The position numbers were made by a program, and so were the translations under genes. Below are positions 24,957 through 34,936 of a DNA stretch of 64,000 nt, one piece after another. The DNA comes from Xylanibacter ruminicola (GTDB lineage Bacteria; Bacteroidota; Bacteroidia; Bacteroidales; Bacteroidaceae), in contig NZ_FNRF01000003.1 of the NCBI RefSeq assembly GCF_900107775.1, positions 1-64,000 on the forward strand, given 5' to 3'. Under the pieces are notes generated by a model. It made no database searches, was not told where the DNA came from, and worked only from the letters and a program-made list of their open reading frames with translations. The number at the start of each line of letters is the position of its first letter. The first letter of the stretch is position 1.

Positions 24957-26198
24957 TCAATTTTTCAATTTCCCCATCCCCATGCTTTGGATATACTCCG
25001 CCTGTGGTTTGCAGTTCTCGATGCGACAGTTCTCGGCAAACTGCTTGAGCAGCTGGCGGAACTGAGCCTGATTGGGGCGTGCCTCGCGCCATTCTTGATA
25101 GGTGTTGCGTGATGTCTCGGCATATTTCACCACGATGCTATCCCAACCCTCGGGGCGCTTGATGCCCATCATGCACGACTCATCTACCTTTTTATAAGGC
25201 CAGAAGGTGTAACCGATGTTGTTCTCCTTCAGCACCTTCACAAAGTCGCGTTGCCACTCCATGGTGTTGTGTCCGAACTCACCCATATACATGGGGCGGT
25301 TCACCGAGTCGCGGAAGTTGATGTAGTGGGTGATAGCCTCCTTGGTGGCCGGACCGCCGTAGCGATGACAGGTGTACATCAGCTTATCATCGTAGGTGGT
25401 GTCGTTCAGCATCCAAAAGAAACTGTTCCAGTGGGCACCGCCCAACAGGATGATGTGGTTTCTGTCCACCTGGCGGATGGCCTCTACCGCCTTTTTATAT
25501 ACCGGCTGCAACTTCTGATACAGCTCGTATCTGTTCTCGAAATAGTGAGCGATAGGCTCGTTCATCAGTTCGTAGCCCAGGATGGTGGTCTCGCCGCGAT
25601 AGCGATAGGCTATCTCGCGCCATATCTTGCAGAACAACTGCTGACTCTGTTCACTCTCGAAGAGCCAGGGGTAGCCATGTCCGTCGTCGATATTGTCGCC
25701 CGTCTGTCCACCAGGACAGTCGTGCATGTCCAGAATCAGATACAGACCATTGGCCTTGCACCACGTGATCACCGAGTCGATACGCTCATAGCCATCCTTC
25801 TTGCCCGTCTGTCCCATGTAGTCCTCATCGGTGAACAACTTGTAGTTGAATGGCAATCGGATGGTGTTTGCCCCCTGATGGGCAATGAAGTCGATATCCT
25901 TGCGTGTCACGTAGTTATCCTTGAACTGCTGCCAGAACTTGGCTGTAGCATCAGGCCCCACGGCCTCTTTCATCATGAGATCGATCATCCATGCCGAGTT
26001 GGTACGTCCGAAACCGAACATGTAACCCTCGGGGTTCAACCAGTTGCCCAGATTGGTGCCCTGAATCAGGAGTTTCTCACCGTTAGGTTTGATGAGGTCG
26101 TGCCCATTGATGGTCACAAACCCAGTGGTTTCGTTCTGCTTGCCCACGTTGCAGGCCACCAGCAGGAGTGCAAAGAGATAAACGAATGCTTTCTTCAT
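24957..26198 (-). CDS. GH5 endo-beta-glucanase lipoprotein
   Basis: 413 residues with a lipobox LVAC (Cys16). The GH5 barrel has the acid/base Glu214 in YELMNEP and the nucleophile Glu307 in YMGEFG, plus the DMHDCPGGQ loop. It would cleave internal beta-glucan linkages at the cell surface or in the periplasm; the subfamily cannot be set by eye. Its start overlaps the CotH gene stop by four bases, so translation of the two is coupled. With GH16 and GH3 it suggests a mixed-linkage or beta-1,3-glucan substrate. Confidence 0.9.
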   Translation of the reverse strand: MKKAFVYLFALLLVACNVGKQNETTGFVTINGHDLIKPNGEKLLIQGTNLGNWLNPEGYMFGFGRTNSAWMIDLMMKEAVGPDATAKFWQQFKDNYVTRKDIDFIAHQGANTIRLPFNYKLFTDEDYMGQTGKKDGYERIDSVITWCKANGLYLILDMHDCPGGQTGDNIDDGHGYPWLFESEQSQQLFCKIWREIAYRYRGETTILGYELMNEPIAHYFENRYELYQKLQPVYKKAVEAIRQVDRNHIILLGGAHWNSFFWMLNDTTYDDKLMYTCHRYGGPATKEAITHYINFRDSVNRPMYMGEFGHNTMEWQRDFVKVLKENNIGYTFWPYKKVDESCMMGIKRPEGWDSIVVKYAETSRNTYQEWREARPNQAQFRQLLKQFAENCRIENCKPQAEYIQSMGMGKLKN

Positions 26199-27571
26199 TG
26201 TTTTGTTATTATTTGTCTGTTTTGGATGTATATTCCTTTTTTATGGCGTTGCTGCACCTTTCGGCCCTGCAGGTCGTAGAGGGTGCTGCTGTTCTTTTCA
26301 GTTGTCTTGGCAGGTGTGATGCCGGTGGCACTCAACTTCTGGGCGAAGGCCTGTTGCAGATAGGGGATATGAGTGCTCACAAACGCCTTCAGGTCGCTGA
26401 TGTAGCTGTCGTAGTCGTTGTGGTACTTGTGCTTCTCGAAGCTGTACACCTGCTGGTTGATGGGCCACACCTTGAAGTTCTCTGTCTGCGACTGCCAGAT
26501 GGCACCACGCAAACTGTCGATAGCCGTCAACAAGTGCTGCTCCAGTCCAGCCTCTACCAACTGGTTCATCCGGTCGTTGCAAGCCTTGGCAAACCAAGGG
26601 TCTTGCCACAGTCGCTGCAGAATCTTCTCGAAGGGACGGTTCCACAAGCCTAAGTAGGCCTCCATATTGCGTAGCAGACTCTTTTCCGAGCTATTGTCGT
26701 AGCCCAAGTCAAGGTCCCACAGCGGTCCGAAGTGCATCTTCTGTTCGTCGGCCTCCTTATACATATAGATACTGTAGAGCGCATCGATATTGCCCGTGAT
26801 CTCGGCACCCACGTACCAGTTGATAAAGTCAGTCTCGTCGATATAGGCACGATAGCCCTTCTCCGGATCCTGATAGTCGTTGCTGGCCACCGCCTGCTCG
26901 AAAGCCTCTATCCACTGTCCGATGGCGGTGCGCTTATCCGCGGTGAGCAGGTCGTCATCAGGGTTCTTGATATTATAGATGATGCCATAGCGTGTGGACG
27001 TGATATATGGCTCCTCGCGCGAGTTCTCGTTGGCCACCTCCAGCAGCCAACCGTTGTCCTCATCCACCTCCACGCGCTTTTTGTGCACCTGCACCTGGTC
27101 GCTTATCTGGTAGGTGCCATGGTATTTGCCATTAAGATAAAGATCGATGAACTTGGCAGCTGGACAGAACCTCATGCCGATGAAACGTCCGAGTTGGTAA
27201 GTCAGGGCATTGCGGATCATGGTCTTGTCGCCGTGATTGGCAAGCAGCGTCCAACTTTTGGCTTTCGCAAAGTCCTCACCTAACAGTGTTTGCTTTTTGT
27301 CGAACTTAACTCGGTAGGGATTCTTGTCAGAGTTCCACCACGATGAGTTGCCTCGTCCTCTTATCTGTGTGTTCTCGAGTCGGAGCGTGTTGTCGCCATC
27401 CACCATCGTAAAAGTACACATGATGTACTCTTCCTTACTGGTGATGTTCTGACCGTTCTCCGTCTCGATATACACCGTGGGTACATCGGTAAGTTGTTTA
27501 TATTGCTGGGCCAGGGCAGGACTGGCCGCAGCAATAAACAACAAAGTTGAGAGTATTAATTTCAAGTTCAT
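26195..27571 (-). CDS. Secreted CotH-kinase family protein
   Basis: 458 residues with a Sec signal peptide (ASPALAQ). The CotH domain shows RGRGNSSW near 92-99, the KFDKKQTLLG and KSWTLLANHGDKTMIRN segments and the HFGPLWDLDLGYDN motif near 280. CotH proteins are atypical protein kinases known from Bacillus spore coats; homologues in glycan loci have no settled role. The C-terminus LYDLQGRKV...KGIYI resembles the tail of the GH16 and GH53 proteins here. It lies between GH16 and GH5 and overlaps the latter, so it belongs to the locus. Confidence 0.85.
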   Translation of the reverse strand: MNLKLILSTLLFIAAASPALAQQYKQLTDVPTVYIETENGQNITSKEEYIMCTFTMVDGDNTLRLENTQIRGRGNSSWWNSDKNPYRVKFDKKQTLLGEDFAKAKSWTLLANHGDKTMIRNALTYQLGRFIGMRFCPAAKFIDLYLNGKYHGTYQISDQVQVHKKRVEVDEDNGWLLEVANENSREEPYITSTRYGIIYNIKNPDDDLLTADKRTAIGQWIEAFEQAVASNDYQDPEKGYRAYIDETDFINWYVGAEITGNIDALYSIYMYKEADEQKMHFGPLWDLDLGYDNSSEKSLLRNMEAYLGLWNRPFEKILQRLWQDPWFAKACNDRMNQLVEAGLEQHLLTAIDSLRGAIWQSQTENFKVWPINQQVYSFEKHKYHNDYDSYISDLKAFVSTHIPYLQQAFAQKLSATGITPAKTTEKNSSTLYDLQGRKVQQRHKKGIYIQNRQIITKQ

Positions 27572-27654
27572 TATTTCTTCTGGAATACACGCACGTTAAT
27601 ATTCTAGTTTCGAGAGTGTAACTCCATAATTACATTATTGTTTTTTTATTTATA

Positions 27655-28620
27655 TTATTTGATGTATTTACGACCGTTTTTGATATAGAATCCTTTTGCT
27701 GACGCCTTGATACGTTGACCTGCAAGATTGTAGGTAATATCGTCGGTAGCAGTAGTATGAGTAATTGGACTGATGTTTGCTGTTTCTCCTTTTTTCTGAT
27801 ACACGCGTACATAGTCTATGAGCATCTCTGCAGGAAGTGCTTTTTCATCAACGCCTTGTGCACCTCCCCAGTCACCTCCCCAAGCAAGATTTAGAATGAT
27901 GTAGAATGGATCATCATAAGGCCAGTCATCACGGCCCAGTCCACGATTGACATACTCGAGCTGCTTGTTACCATCTACATAGGTAGTGATTTTTTGTTTG
28001 GTCCACTCTATGCTGTAGATATGATATTCATCTTCTGCTCCGTCACACTTCATCTCGTGTGTCACCTGGGTGTTGTTCGAGTGTACATGTGCATTGGCAT
28101 GCAAGCTCGACGATACGTAGTCGGGGTGGTAGCCCACTTCTTCCATGATGTCAATCTCGCCATCAGCAGGCCATGAACGGAAGTTCACTGGCATCATCCA
28201 GAAGGCAGGCCATGTACCCTTGCCCTTTGGCAGTTTGATGCGTGCTTCAATATAGCCGTATGTCCAGCCTGTCGAAGCGTGTGCATATACACGACCAGAG
28301 CAGATACGCCCGCTTTCTTTCAGACAGCGTATGATAAGTGCGTCGTCTTTGATCTCTGTTACGAACTTGCCGCCTGGCGTTTTGTGGTCTAGATAGTACT
28401 GTTTTTCGTGATTTACCCATCCTGGCTGTTTCACTTCGTGTGTCCAGTCATCGGCATTCAGCTCTGTGCCTTTGTCAAATTCATCACTCCACACCTTGGT
28501 ATAACCTTCAGGAACGTAGCCCGATTCATCGTGTGTGGGTTGCAGACTTGGCTGGGTCTCTGCGGAAGCAAGCATTGAGCTTAAACAGAATATCGAAGTA
28601 GCGAGTAGAGATTTTGTCAT
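27655..28620 (-). CDS. GH16 endo-beta-1,3-glucanase (laminarinase type)
   Basis: 321 residues with a Sec signal peptide. The GH16 signature GEIDIMEE at 154-161 gives Glu155 and Glu160, with the extra Met typical of laminarinases and lichenases of this branch. Other family blocks are VWSDEFDKG near 43-51, YGYIEARIKLP and GTWPAFWMMP. It should hydrolyse internal beta-1,3 or mixed-linkage glucan bonds. A short tail after residue 290 has YNLAGQRIKASAKGFYIKNG, like the CotH and GH53 tails. It is the first enzyme gene after the SusC/D and binding-protein genes, separated by a GC-rich hairpin. Confidence 0.92.
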   Translation of the reverse strand: MTKSLLATSIFCLSSMLASAETQPSLQPTHDESGYVPEGYTKVWSDEFDKGTELNADDWTHEVKQPGWVNHEKQYYLDHKTPGGKFVTEIKDDALIIRCLKESGRICSGRVYAHASTGWTYGYIEARIKLPKGKGTWPAFWMMPVNFRSWPADGEIDIMEEVGYHPDYVSSSLHANAHVHSNNTQVTHEMKCDGAEDEYHIYSIEWTKQKITTYVDGNKQLEYVNRGLGRDDWPYDDPFYIILNLAWGGDWGGAQGVDEKALPAEMLIDYVRVYQKKGETANISPITHTTATDDITYNLAGQRIKASAKGFYIKNGRKYIK

Positions 28621-28641
28621 ATTGATTTTTATATTATAAAT

Positions 28642-28669
28642 CCCCCTCCCTTGTAGTCAAGGGTGGGGG
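28642..28669. repeat. GC-rich hairpin between binding-protein and enzyme genes
   Basis: CCCCC, T, CCCTTG pair with CAAGGG, T, GGGGG around a TAGT loop. It lies in the 58-base spacer between the glycan-binding lipoprotein and GH16. It may act as a partial terminator or protect the upstream susCD-type message, giving unequal expression. Confidence 0.7.
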
Positions 28670-28678
28670 AAGCGTTTC

Positions 28679-30046
28679 TTACTCTTCAGCGAGATACATA
28701 TCAACAATGGTGATATTGGTACCAACAGGTGTACCACCAAAGTCGAGACAGAGCCGGAACTTTCCGTCGAAACCTGCACAGCCCTTCAATACTATGGCTG
28801 TTGGTACGTTGGCAGTTACCGCATGGCGGTCGGCTGAGAGGTAAGTATTATCGTCGTTGTCGTTCTGTGGCTTAACAGTCATGCCTGGGACATTCTGATC
28901 GGCAATGACAATCATCGAGAAATTATATTTCTTGTTTGCGTTCAGGGTTACACCATCGAATGGTATATGAACCTGTCCCTGCCACTGGTCTCCACCCATT
29001 CCCTCAGGAATGGTGAGCTTGAAGAGTGCAGGTGAGTCGCCCTCATGGTCTGGGTTCAGACCACCTGACCAGTCAGAAGGTGAGAACCAGAAACGGAAGT
29101 CTGCACCGAAAGGCTGATCCTTAAGGATGTTCTTGCCATCGTTGAAGTCGAATGGAGGGATGTTGGCATCATTATGCTCACTCAGGAATACACGAGCGAT
29201 AGTGAACTCAGTGCCAGCAGGCGCACCTCCAAAGTCGAGGGCAAGTTTGAACTGCCCATCAAATCCCTGAACGTTGCTCAATGCAATCACGTTTAAGCCT
29301 TCGTGCAGAGGGAACTGGTCAGCTGTAAAATAAGTGTTGTCGTCGCCGTCTTTCTGTGGCTTGACTGTCACCTTGATGTTGCCTGTACCAGCAATGATGG
29401 CGATAGAGAAATCGTAGGTCTTGCTTGCGCTCAGAGTCGGACCATTCTGCTGGATATGAACCTGTCCCTGCCATTGATCTCCACCCATGCCCTCTGGGAT
29501 GGTGAATGTCAGACCACTATGAATGTCACCATCAAGGTTGGGGTTCAAACCACCTGACCAGTCGGAAGGTGAGAACCAGTGGCTGTATTCAGGCTGCCAG
29601 TCAGCCAACAGGTCAGTGCCAGCTGTGAATCCCATCCATCCTTCGGGCTCATCGGCTGCGTTTGGATCTTTCCAGTTTGATGCGATATTGAAGCTGGTGG
29701 TAACCATTTGTTGGTCGCAAGCAGAGAAGGCATACAGTTGTACGGTGTAGTCGCCCTGCTTTTTGATAATCTGTGAGATAGATTGTCCGGCAGGTGTTTC
29801 TTTTAACGACTTGCCGTCAGTACTGATGTAGTAGCGTACACCATCCTGTGCCTGTGAAGCATTGGTGATGGTTACAAGATTGGGCTGGCCTGTCTCATCT
29901 GTCGAGACATTTGCAGTAACAGCCAGTGCAGCAGCATTTACAGATGTGCCACCTAGACTGTGGTCATCGTTATCTTGTGGATCGCAAGAAACCAGTCCTG
30001 CCATTGCAAGGCCAATTAACATTGTGCTATAAATAAACTTTTTCAT
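28679..30046 (-). CDS. Surface glycan-binding lipoprotein (SGBP-B type)
   Basis: 455 residues with lipobox LVSC (Cys21). After an N-terminal Ig/PKD-like domain come two tandem domains that are clear copies of each other: both contain HWFSPSDWSGGLNP or the FWFSPSDWSGGLNP variant, then IPEGMGGDQWQGQVHI, then VKPQ and NTYFTAD or NTYLSAD. They resemble CBM4/9-like beta-sandwiches. The position right after SusD is that of SusE or SGBP-B proteins, which hold the polysaccharide at the surface. The ligand is probably a beta-glucan, by locus context. Confidence 0.8.
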   Translation of the reverse strand: MKKFIYSTMLIGLAMAGLVSCDPQDNDDHSLGGTSVNAAALAVTANVSTDETGQPNLVTITNASQAQDGVRYYISTDGKSLKETPAGQSISQIIKKQGDYTVQLYAFSACDQQMVTTSFNIASNWKDPNAADEPEGWMGFTAGTDLLADWQPEYSHWFSPSDWSGGLNPNLDGDIHSGLTFTIPEGMGGDQWQGQVHIQQNGPTLSASKTYDFSIAIIAGTGNIKVTVKPQKDGDDNTYFTADQFPLHEGLNVIALSNVQGFDGQFKLALDFGGAPAGTEFTIARVFLSEHNDANIPPFDFNDGKNILKDQPFGADFRFWFSPSDWSGGLNPDHEGDSPALFKLTIPEGMGGDQWQGQVHIPFDGVTLNANKKYNFSMIVIADQNVPGMTVKPQNDNDDNTYLSADRHAVTANVPTAIVLKGCAGFDGKFRLCLDFGGTPVGTNITIVDMYLAEE

Positions 30047-30076
30047 AAGTGTATTCTTTGATTGTTGAATAATAAA

Positions 30077-31669
30077 TTAATAGCCGGGATTCTGCTGCAG
30101 TTCGAACTCTGTACCCTTTGTGGCATCTATTTCAGCCTGTGGGATGGCTACGTACTTGTTTGTCTCTTTCCAGTCGCGTGAAGTGTTCAGACCTGGTACG
30201 TTGTCAACGTGCAGCACATTTGTGATACCCCATCGAACCACGTCGTAATAACGGTGTCCCTCGCCCACAAATTCCAAGTGATTCTCTCTCTGAATGTTCT
30301 CGAGTGTGAGAGGCACACGATGGTTTTGGTCTCCAAAGGCACGGTCGCGTACCTGGTTCAAGCAGTCTGCACCACTCACACCATCTATATCACCAGTAGT
30401 CAGAGTCAGTTCTGCATAAGCTAACAATGTTTCTGCATAGCGGAATATACGCAGGTTATTACTCCAGTTCAGGTCGCCAGTACCGGTTGGCTTGTGATAG
30501 CCAGTGCGTGCAGCATATTTGGCAAGGAAGAAACCAGTGTCTTGGAAACGAATGGTGTATGATGAACCCCATGGTGTCTTGTTTGTATCACCAACGTTGC
30601 CGCCGGTAGCATCACCACGTAGGTCACGGATAGATGCGTCACGGCGCTGGTCGCCTTCGTCAAACATGGCGTATGCCTCTGGTCGTACAGGACCGAATCC
30701 CCATCCGCCTTCAAAACCTGAATCGCCACCTAGACCGTTTGGTGAGATGTAAGAGGGTAAGTTGGTGCCGCCACTGTTCCAGGCTGTACCCCAGTCCTTT
30801 GAACCAGGAATCATGTTAGCCTCAAAGATTGACTCAGGTCCGAACTCACCTTCCTGTAGCCACATGCTTGTATAGTCGTCAACCAGCGAGTATTTGCCAC
30901 TCTTGATGATGGCTGCCAGTCCCTTGGCAGTTTCCTGATATCTGTTCTGGTCCTTTTGGTACATCACGGCACGTGCTTTCAGCATGTAGGCTGCAGCCAG
31001 ACTGGCGCGACCGTTATTTGTACCGTCGTTAGTATTCATCTCTGCATCGGTGAAGTTTTCGATAGAACCATCAACATCCTTAATAATCTGAGCATAAACC
31101 TCATCGGGAGTCAACTGACGACATACATAGGGCGGTTCAAAAAGATTTTCCTGGAATGGCACTGCACCGAAGCTACGCCAGAGCATATAGAGGTAGTAAG
31201 CACGCAGGAAAAGGGCTTCAGCCTTATATTTCTTGATGAGTGCAACCTCTGCAGGATTGTCGGTTGTTGCTGTTTCAACCAGTCCGAGTGCGCTATTTAC
31301 ACGTGTGATACCAGAGGTATAGATGTTCCATGTGCCATTCAAGGTCAGGTTACCGCTGGTGTTGAACATAGATACGGCCAGGTTCATGCCGTTCATACCA
31401 TCGTTGGCATCGCCGCCGCCCTTCCAAATATCGTCCGATTGTATATCGGCAATATATACTGATGACTCGTAAGAGCCGTTAGCATATGAGTCGAAACCCA
31501 GAATTTGGTATGATGCTGCCAAACCGGAATTGATATTCAGAGGGTCGCCAGCAGCACCAGCTGCACCCTGTGTAGTGGGCTCAGGTTCCAGAAATGAGTC
31601 GCCACACGATGTGAGCGCCATACCTGATGACAAAGCCGCTACTGCAATATATAATTTAAAATTTTTCAT
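30077..31669 (-). CDS. susD: SusD/RagB-family glycan-binding lipoprotein
   Basis: 530 residues with lipobox ALTSC (Cys22). Typical SusD features are the N-terminal CGDSFLEPEPT, the helical repeat segment YKAEALFLRAYYLYMLWRSFG and the C-terminal WGITNVLHVDNVPGL region before a conserved end. SusD forms the lid of the SusC transporter and captures oligosaccharides. It lies 21 bases after the SusC gene and 30 before the SGBP gene on one strand. Confidence 0.95.
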   Translation of the reverse strand: MKNFKLYIAVAALSSGMALTSCGDSFLEPEPTTQGAAGAAGDPLNINSGLAASYQILGFDSYANGSYESSVYIADIQSDDIWKGGGDANDGMNGMNLAVSMFNTSGNLTLNGTWNIYTSGITRVNSALGLVETATTDNPAEVALIKKYKAEALFLRAYYLYMLWRSFGAVPFQENLFEPPYVCRQLTPDEVYAQIIKDVDGSIENFTDAEMNTNDGTNNGRASLAAAYMLKARAVMYQKDQNRYQETAKGLAAIIKSGKYSLVDDYTSMWLQEGEFGPESIFEANMIPGSKDWGTAWNSGGTNLPSYISPNGLGGDSGFEGGWGFGPVRPEAYAMFDEGDQRRDASIRDLRGDATGGNVGDTNKTPWGSSYTIRFQDTGFFLAKYAARTGYHKPTGTGDLNWSNNLRIFRYAETLLAYAELTLTTGDIDGVSGADCLNQVRDRAFGDQNHRVPLTLENIQRENHLEFVGEGHRYYDVVRWGITNVLHVDNVPGLNTSRDWKETNKYVAIPQAEIDATKGTEFELQQNPGY

Positions 31670-31690
31670 TGTCGTATATATTAATGTGAA

Positions 31691-34600
31691 TTAGAATGTA
31701 ACGTTAGCACCAACAGTGATAGTACGTGCCTGTGGATAGATTCCCTTATCAACACCGAGTGTAGTGTAGCCACCAGAAGCAAGTTCTGGGTCGAATCCCT
31801 CATAGCCGGTGAAGGTGAACAGATTTTCTGCGCCCACATATACACGCAGACGCTGGATAGAAACCATACGAGTGAGATTGGCAGGCAGTGTGTAACCAAT
31901 CTGAGCATTCTTCAAACGCAGATAAGAACCATTGTGGATATAGAGGTCAGATGACTTCCAGTTACCATTTGGATTGGCTGATGTCATACGGGGAATCTTG
32001 TTGGATGTGCCTTCGCCATGCCAGCGATCCATAATCCATGATGGGCGGTTCATAGCTGGTACGTCGCCACGCTGTGCGAAGTCGAATACATCGTTGCCGA
32101 TGGTGCCTTGCCAAGCTAAACTTACGTCTATCCCCTTCCATTCTGCGCCAAATGAGAATCCGTAGGTCCAGTCGGGCATGCCCTTACCAATCTTAGTGCG
32201 ATCTTCATCGCTGATTTTACCGTCGCCGTTGAAGTCAACGAAGCGTACATCGCCTGGTTGTGCTGATGGTTGCAACTTTTCGCCCTGAGCATTTACATAG
32301 TTGTCAACCTCCTGTTGATTCTGGAACAAGCCATTGGTCTTGTAGCCATAGAAATAAGGCCAAACCTCGCCATTCTTAGCGTGTACATAGTCGCCTACAC
32401 CTGATGCACCTGCGCTTTCGTAGTTCTGCTCGCCTGATGCGTTGCCCAGCTCAACGAGCTTATTCTTGGCATACGAAGCGTTGGCATTAAACCAATATGT
32501 GAGATCCTTTATGCTGTCTTTCCAACCGAATTCGAACTCCAGACCCCAGTTCTCCATGGTTCCAAGATTGCCGTAAGGCTTTGACTGGCCGATGTAAGTA
32601 GGCACGTTCAACTCGAATAGCATGTCGGTAGTTTTCTTGAAGTAATAGTCGAAGCTAAAGCTCAGGCGATTGCTTAGGAAGCGCATGTCGATACCAAGGT
32701 CGGTCTGAGTAGATGTCTCCCATTTGATGTCAGGGTTGGCAGCACGTGCAGGCGATGTTCCATACACCATTTTTCCGGCTTCTACGCCAGGCTGTGTGGG
32801 ATCAGGGTTCACAGTGTAGCTACCACCGAAGTAGTAGTTCTGTCCACCGTTCATCAGAGCACGATATGTGAAGTCAGGGATTGACTCGTTACCATTTTGA
32901 CCCCAGCTGGCGCGAATCTTCAGTACATCCCACCAAGTTGGCTTCACTTTCTGCAGGTAAGGCTCGTTCCATACGTTCCAACCCAGTGAGAATGATGGGA
33001 ATGTGCCCCACTTGTGGTTAGGTCCGAAGTGCGAACTACCATCACGACGCATGGTGAACTGTACCATATAGCGTTCGGCAAAGTTGTAGTCGATACGGCC
33101 GAAGTAAGAGGCCAGTGAGGTGTGGGTTACACCACCATTGCCGCCCCATACAGATGATTCTGTCTCAGGTGCGATGGCTGAGTCGATATGAGCATGTAAA
33201 GGATTGTGGTCAAACAACTGTGAATCACTACCTCCAAGGTTGCGTGATTCGTAGCGTGAAGCTGACTGTCCGAGTACGATGTTCAGATTGTGTACTTCAG
33301 CGAATGTCTTGCTGTATGTGAAGTAGTTCTCAGTCTGCCAGCGCATGCCACGATTCATTTGGCTCTGAACCCAGCTTTGGTCAGTGTGTGACATGGTGCC
33401 AAGATAGTCCTCGTAGCCATAGCCGTCATAACCCCAGAATGCGAGGTCAATACCATAAGTGCTGCGGAACTTCAAGCCTGGCAGGATGTCTAGTTCTGCA
33501 TAGAATGAACCTACAATCTTATCAGAGTTGTTCTTGCCTGCACTAGGGCGATTCAGCTGAGCCAGTGGATTGGTGAGCTCTTGGAATCCTGATGGGGGAA
33601 GTGAGAATACGCGTCCGTTCTTTGTTACTGCATTGGGGTGTTCTGCAAGAATTTGAGCTGCTTCCGCATCAGTAGCATAGGGACTAACCAATGGTGAGAA
33701 CGCTATGGCACTACCTAGAATTGAACCATATTCAGAGTTGGTTTCAATACCTGTAGATGTATCGCGTGTATATCCGATGTTCACACCCACTTTCAGTTTG
33801 TTCAGGAATTTGCGGCTTGTGTCCTCGAATACCGTGTAAGTCGAGTTGCTACGTGCACTCAGGCGCTCGTAGTTTGAGCGATCGTAGTTACCGCCTACGA
33901 TACCTTCCTGTTTGAAGTAGCCTACTGAAAGGAAGTAAGTGGCTTTTTCATTACCGCCGTTAATGCTCAATTGATGCTGCATCACAGGGGCGTTGTAATT
34001 AAAGGTTTCGTCCTGCCAGTCGGTATCTGGACCATTATAGTTGTTGATGAAATCGGCAGAGTAGCGTGGCGTGTTGCCATCGTTCACCTGAGCCTCGTTC
34101 ATAATCGTCATATACTCCTTTGCATTGAGCACAGCCTTTTTCTTCCAAGGGTTCTGCCAGCCGTAACTAAAGTCGTAGCTTACGTTGGTTTTACCTGCCT
34201 TACCGCTCTTGGTCGTAACCAGCACAACACCATTTGCTGCACGGCTACCATAGATGGCTGCAGATGCAGCATCCTTCAGAATTTCGACCGACTCGATATC
34301 CGTAGGATTCAGGTAGTTGATACCACCGCCTACAGGCATCCCGTCAACAATATACAGAGGTTCAGAGCTGTTTACCGATCCGATACCGCGGATGCGCACC
34401 TTCGAATCAGAATTTGGCTGACCTGACGACTGAGTGATTTGTACGCCCGATATTTTACCTTTCAAGGCGTCCTCAATACGTGAGGGTTTGGTTAGGTTTA
34501 GGTCGTCGCCGTTCACTTTCGAGATGGCGGCGGTCACCACGCTCTTCTTCTGAACACCGTAGCCGATCACCACCACGTCCTGCAGTGTCTGAGCATCCTC

Positions 34601-34876
34601 ACGCAGGGTCACGCGCATGTTGCTGGTGGCCTTCACCTCCTGAGTAAGATAGCCGATGTAGCTAATAGTAATAGGTGTACCCTCTTTCACGTTGATGGTG
34701 AACTGACCATTAAAGTCGGTAATAGTACCGTTCTGAGGATTACCTTTTTCAACGACTGAGGCGCCGATCACGGCTTCGCCCTGGTCGTCAATCACAGTGC
34801 CCACGATTCCTTGGGCCCAAGATGTCATGGTCACCATAAGTGCCAGGAACATCATTACAAACCTGCTTTTCTTCAT
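31691..34876 (-). CDS. susC: SusC/RagA TonB-dependent outer-membrane transporter
   Basis: 1061 residues with a Sec signal peptide. An N-terminal carboxypeptidase-like beta-sandwich (GIVGTVIDDQGEAVIGASV) is followed by the TonB-box region TLQDVVVIGYG, the plug domain (RIEDALKGKISGVQITQSSG, SVRIRG-like block, YIVDGMPV) and the large beta-barrel ending ARTITVGANVTF. It imports oligosaccharides with SusD as lid. It is first gene of the locus; a promoter lies 60 bases upstream. No HTCS, ECF sigma or AraC regulator is adjacent, so control is by a distant gene. Confidence 0.95.
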   Translation of the reverse strand: MKKSRFVMMFLALMVTMTSWAQGIVGTVIDDQGEAVIGASVVEKGNPQNGTITDFNGQFTINVKEGTPITISYIGYLTQEVKATSNMRVTLREDAQTLQDVVVIGYGVQKKSVVTAAISKVNGDDLNLTKPSRIEDALKGKISGVQITQSSGQPNSDSKVRIRGIGSVNSSEPLYIVDGMPVGGGINYLNPTDIESVEILKDAASAAIYGSRAANGVVLVTTKSGKAGKTNVSYDFSYGWQNPWKKKAVLNAKEYMTIMNEAQVNDGNTPRYSADFINNYNGPDTDWQDETFNYNAPVMQHQLSINGGNEKATYFLSVGYFKQEGIVGGNYDRSNYERLSARSNSTYTVFEDTSRKFLNKLKVGVNIGYTRDTSTGIETNSEYGSILGSAIAFSPLVSPYATDAEAAQILAEHPNAVTKNGRVFSLPPSGFQELTNPLAQLNRPSAGKNNSDKIVGSFYAELDILPGLKFRSTYGIDLAFWGYDGYGYEDYLGTMSHTDQSWVQSQMNRGMRWQTENYFTYSKTFAEVHNLNIVLGQSASRYESRNLGGSDSQLFDHNPLHAHIDSAIAPETESSVWGGNGGVTHTSLASYFGRIDYNFAERYMVQFTMRRDGSSHFGPNHKWGTFPSFSLGWNVWNEPYLQKVKPTWWDVLKIRASWGQNGNESIPDFTYRALMNGGQNYYFGGSYTVNPDPTQPGVEAGKMVYGTSPARAANPDIKWETSTQTDLGIDMRFLSNRLSFSFDYYFKKTTDMLFELNVPTYIGQSKPYGNLGTMENWGLEFEFGWKDSIKDLTYWFNANASYAKNKLVELGNASGEQNYESAGASGVGDYVHAKNGEVWPYFYGYKTNGLFQNQQEVDNYVNAQGEKLQPSAQPGDVRFVDFNGDGKISDEDRTKIGKGMPDWTYGFSFGAEWKGIDVSLAWQGTIGNDVFDFAQRGDVPAMNRPSWIMDRWHGEGTSNKIPRMTSANPNGNWKSSDLYIHNGSYLRLKNAQIGYTLPANLTRMVSIQRLRVYVGAENLFTFTGYEGFDPELASGGYTTLGVDKGIYPQARTITVGANVTF

Positions 34877-34936
34877 ACTTTGGTTTTATTAAATGTTAAT
34901 GTTAAGTTAGAATATACCCTATTAGGATTTTCTGCT

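Noticed and set aside
25251..26279. Long + strand frame (342 codons) opposite GH5
   Set aside because: Antisense to a well-supported GH5 gene; no recognisable domains or promoter.
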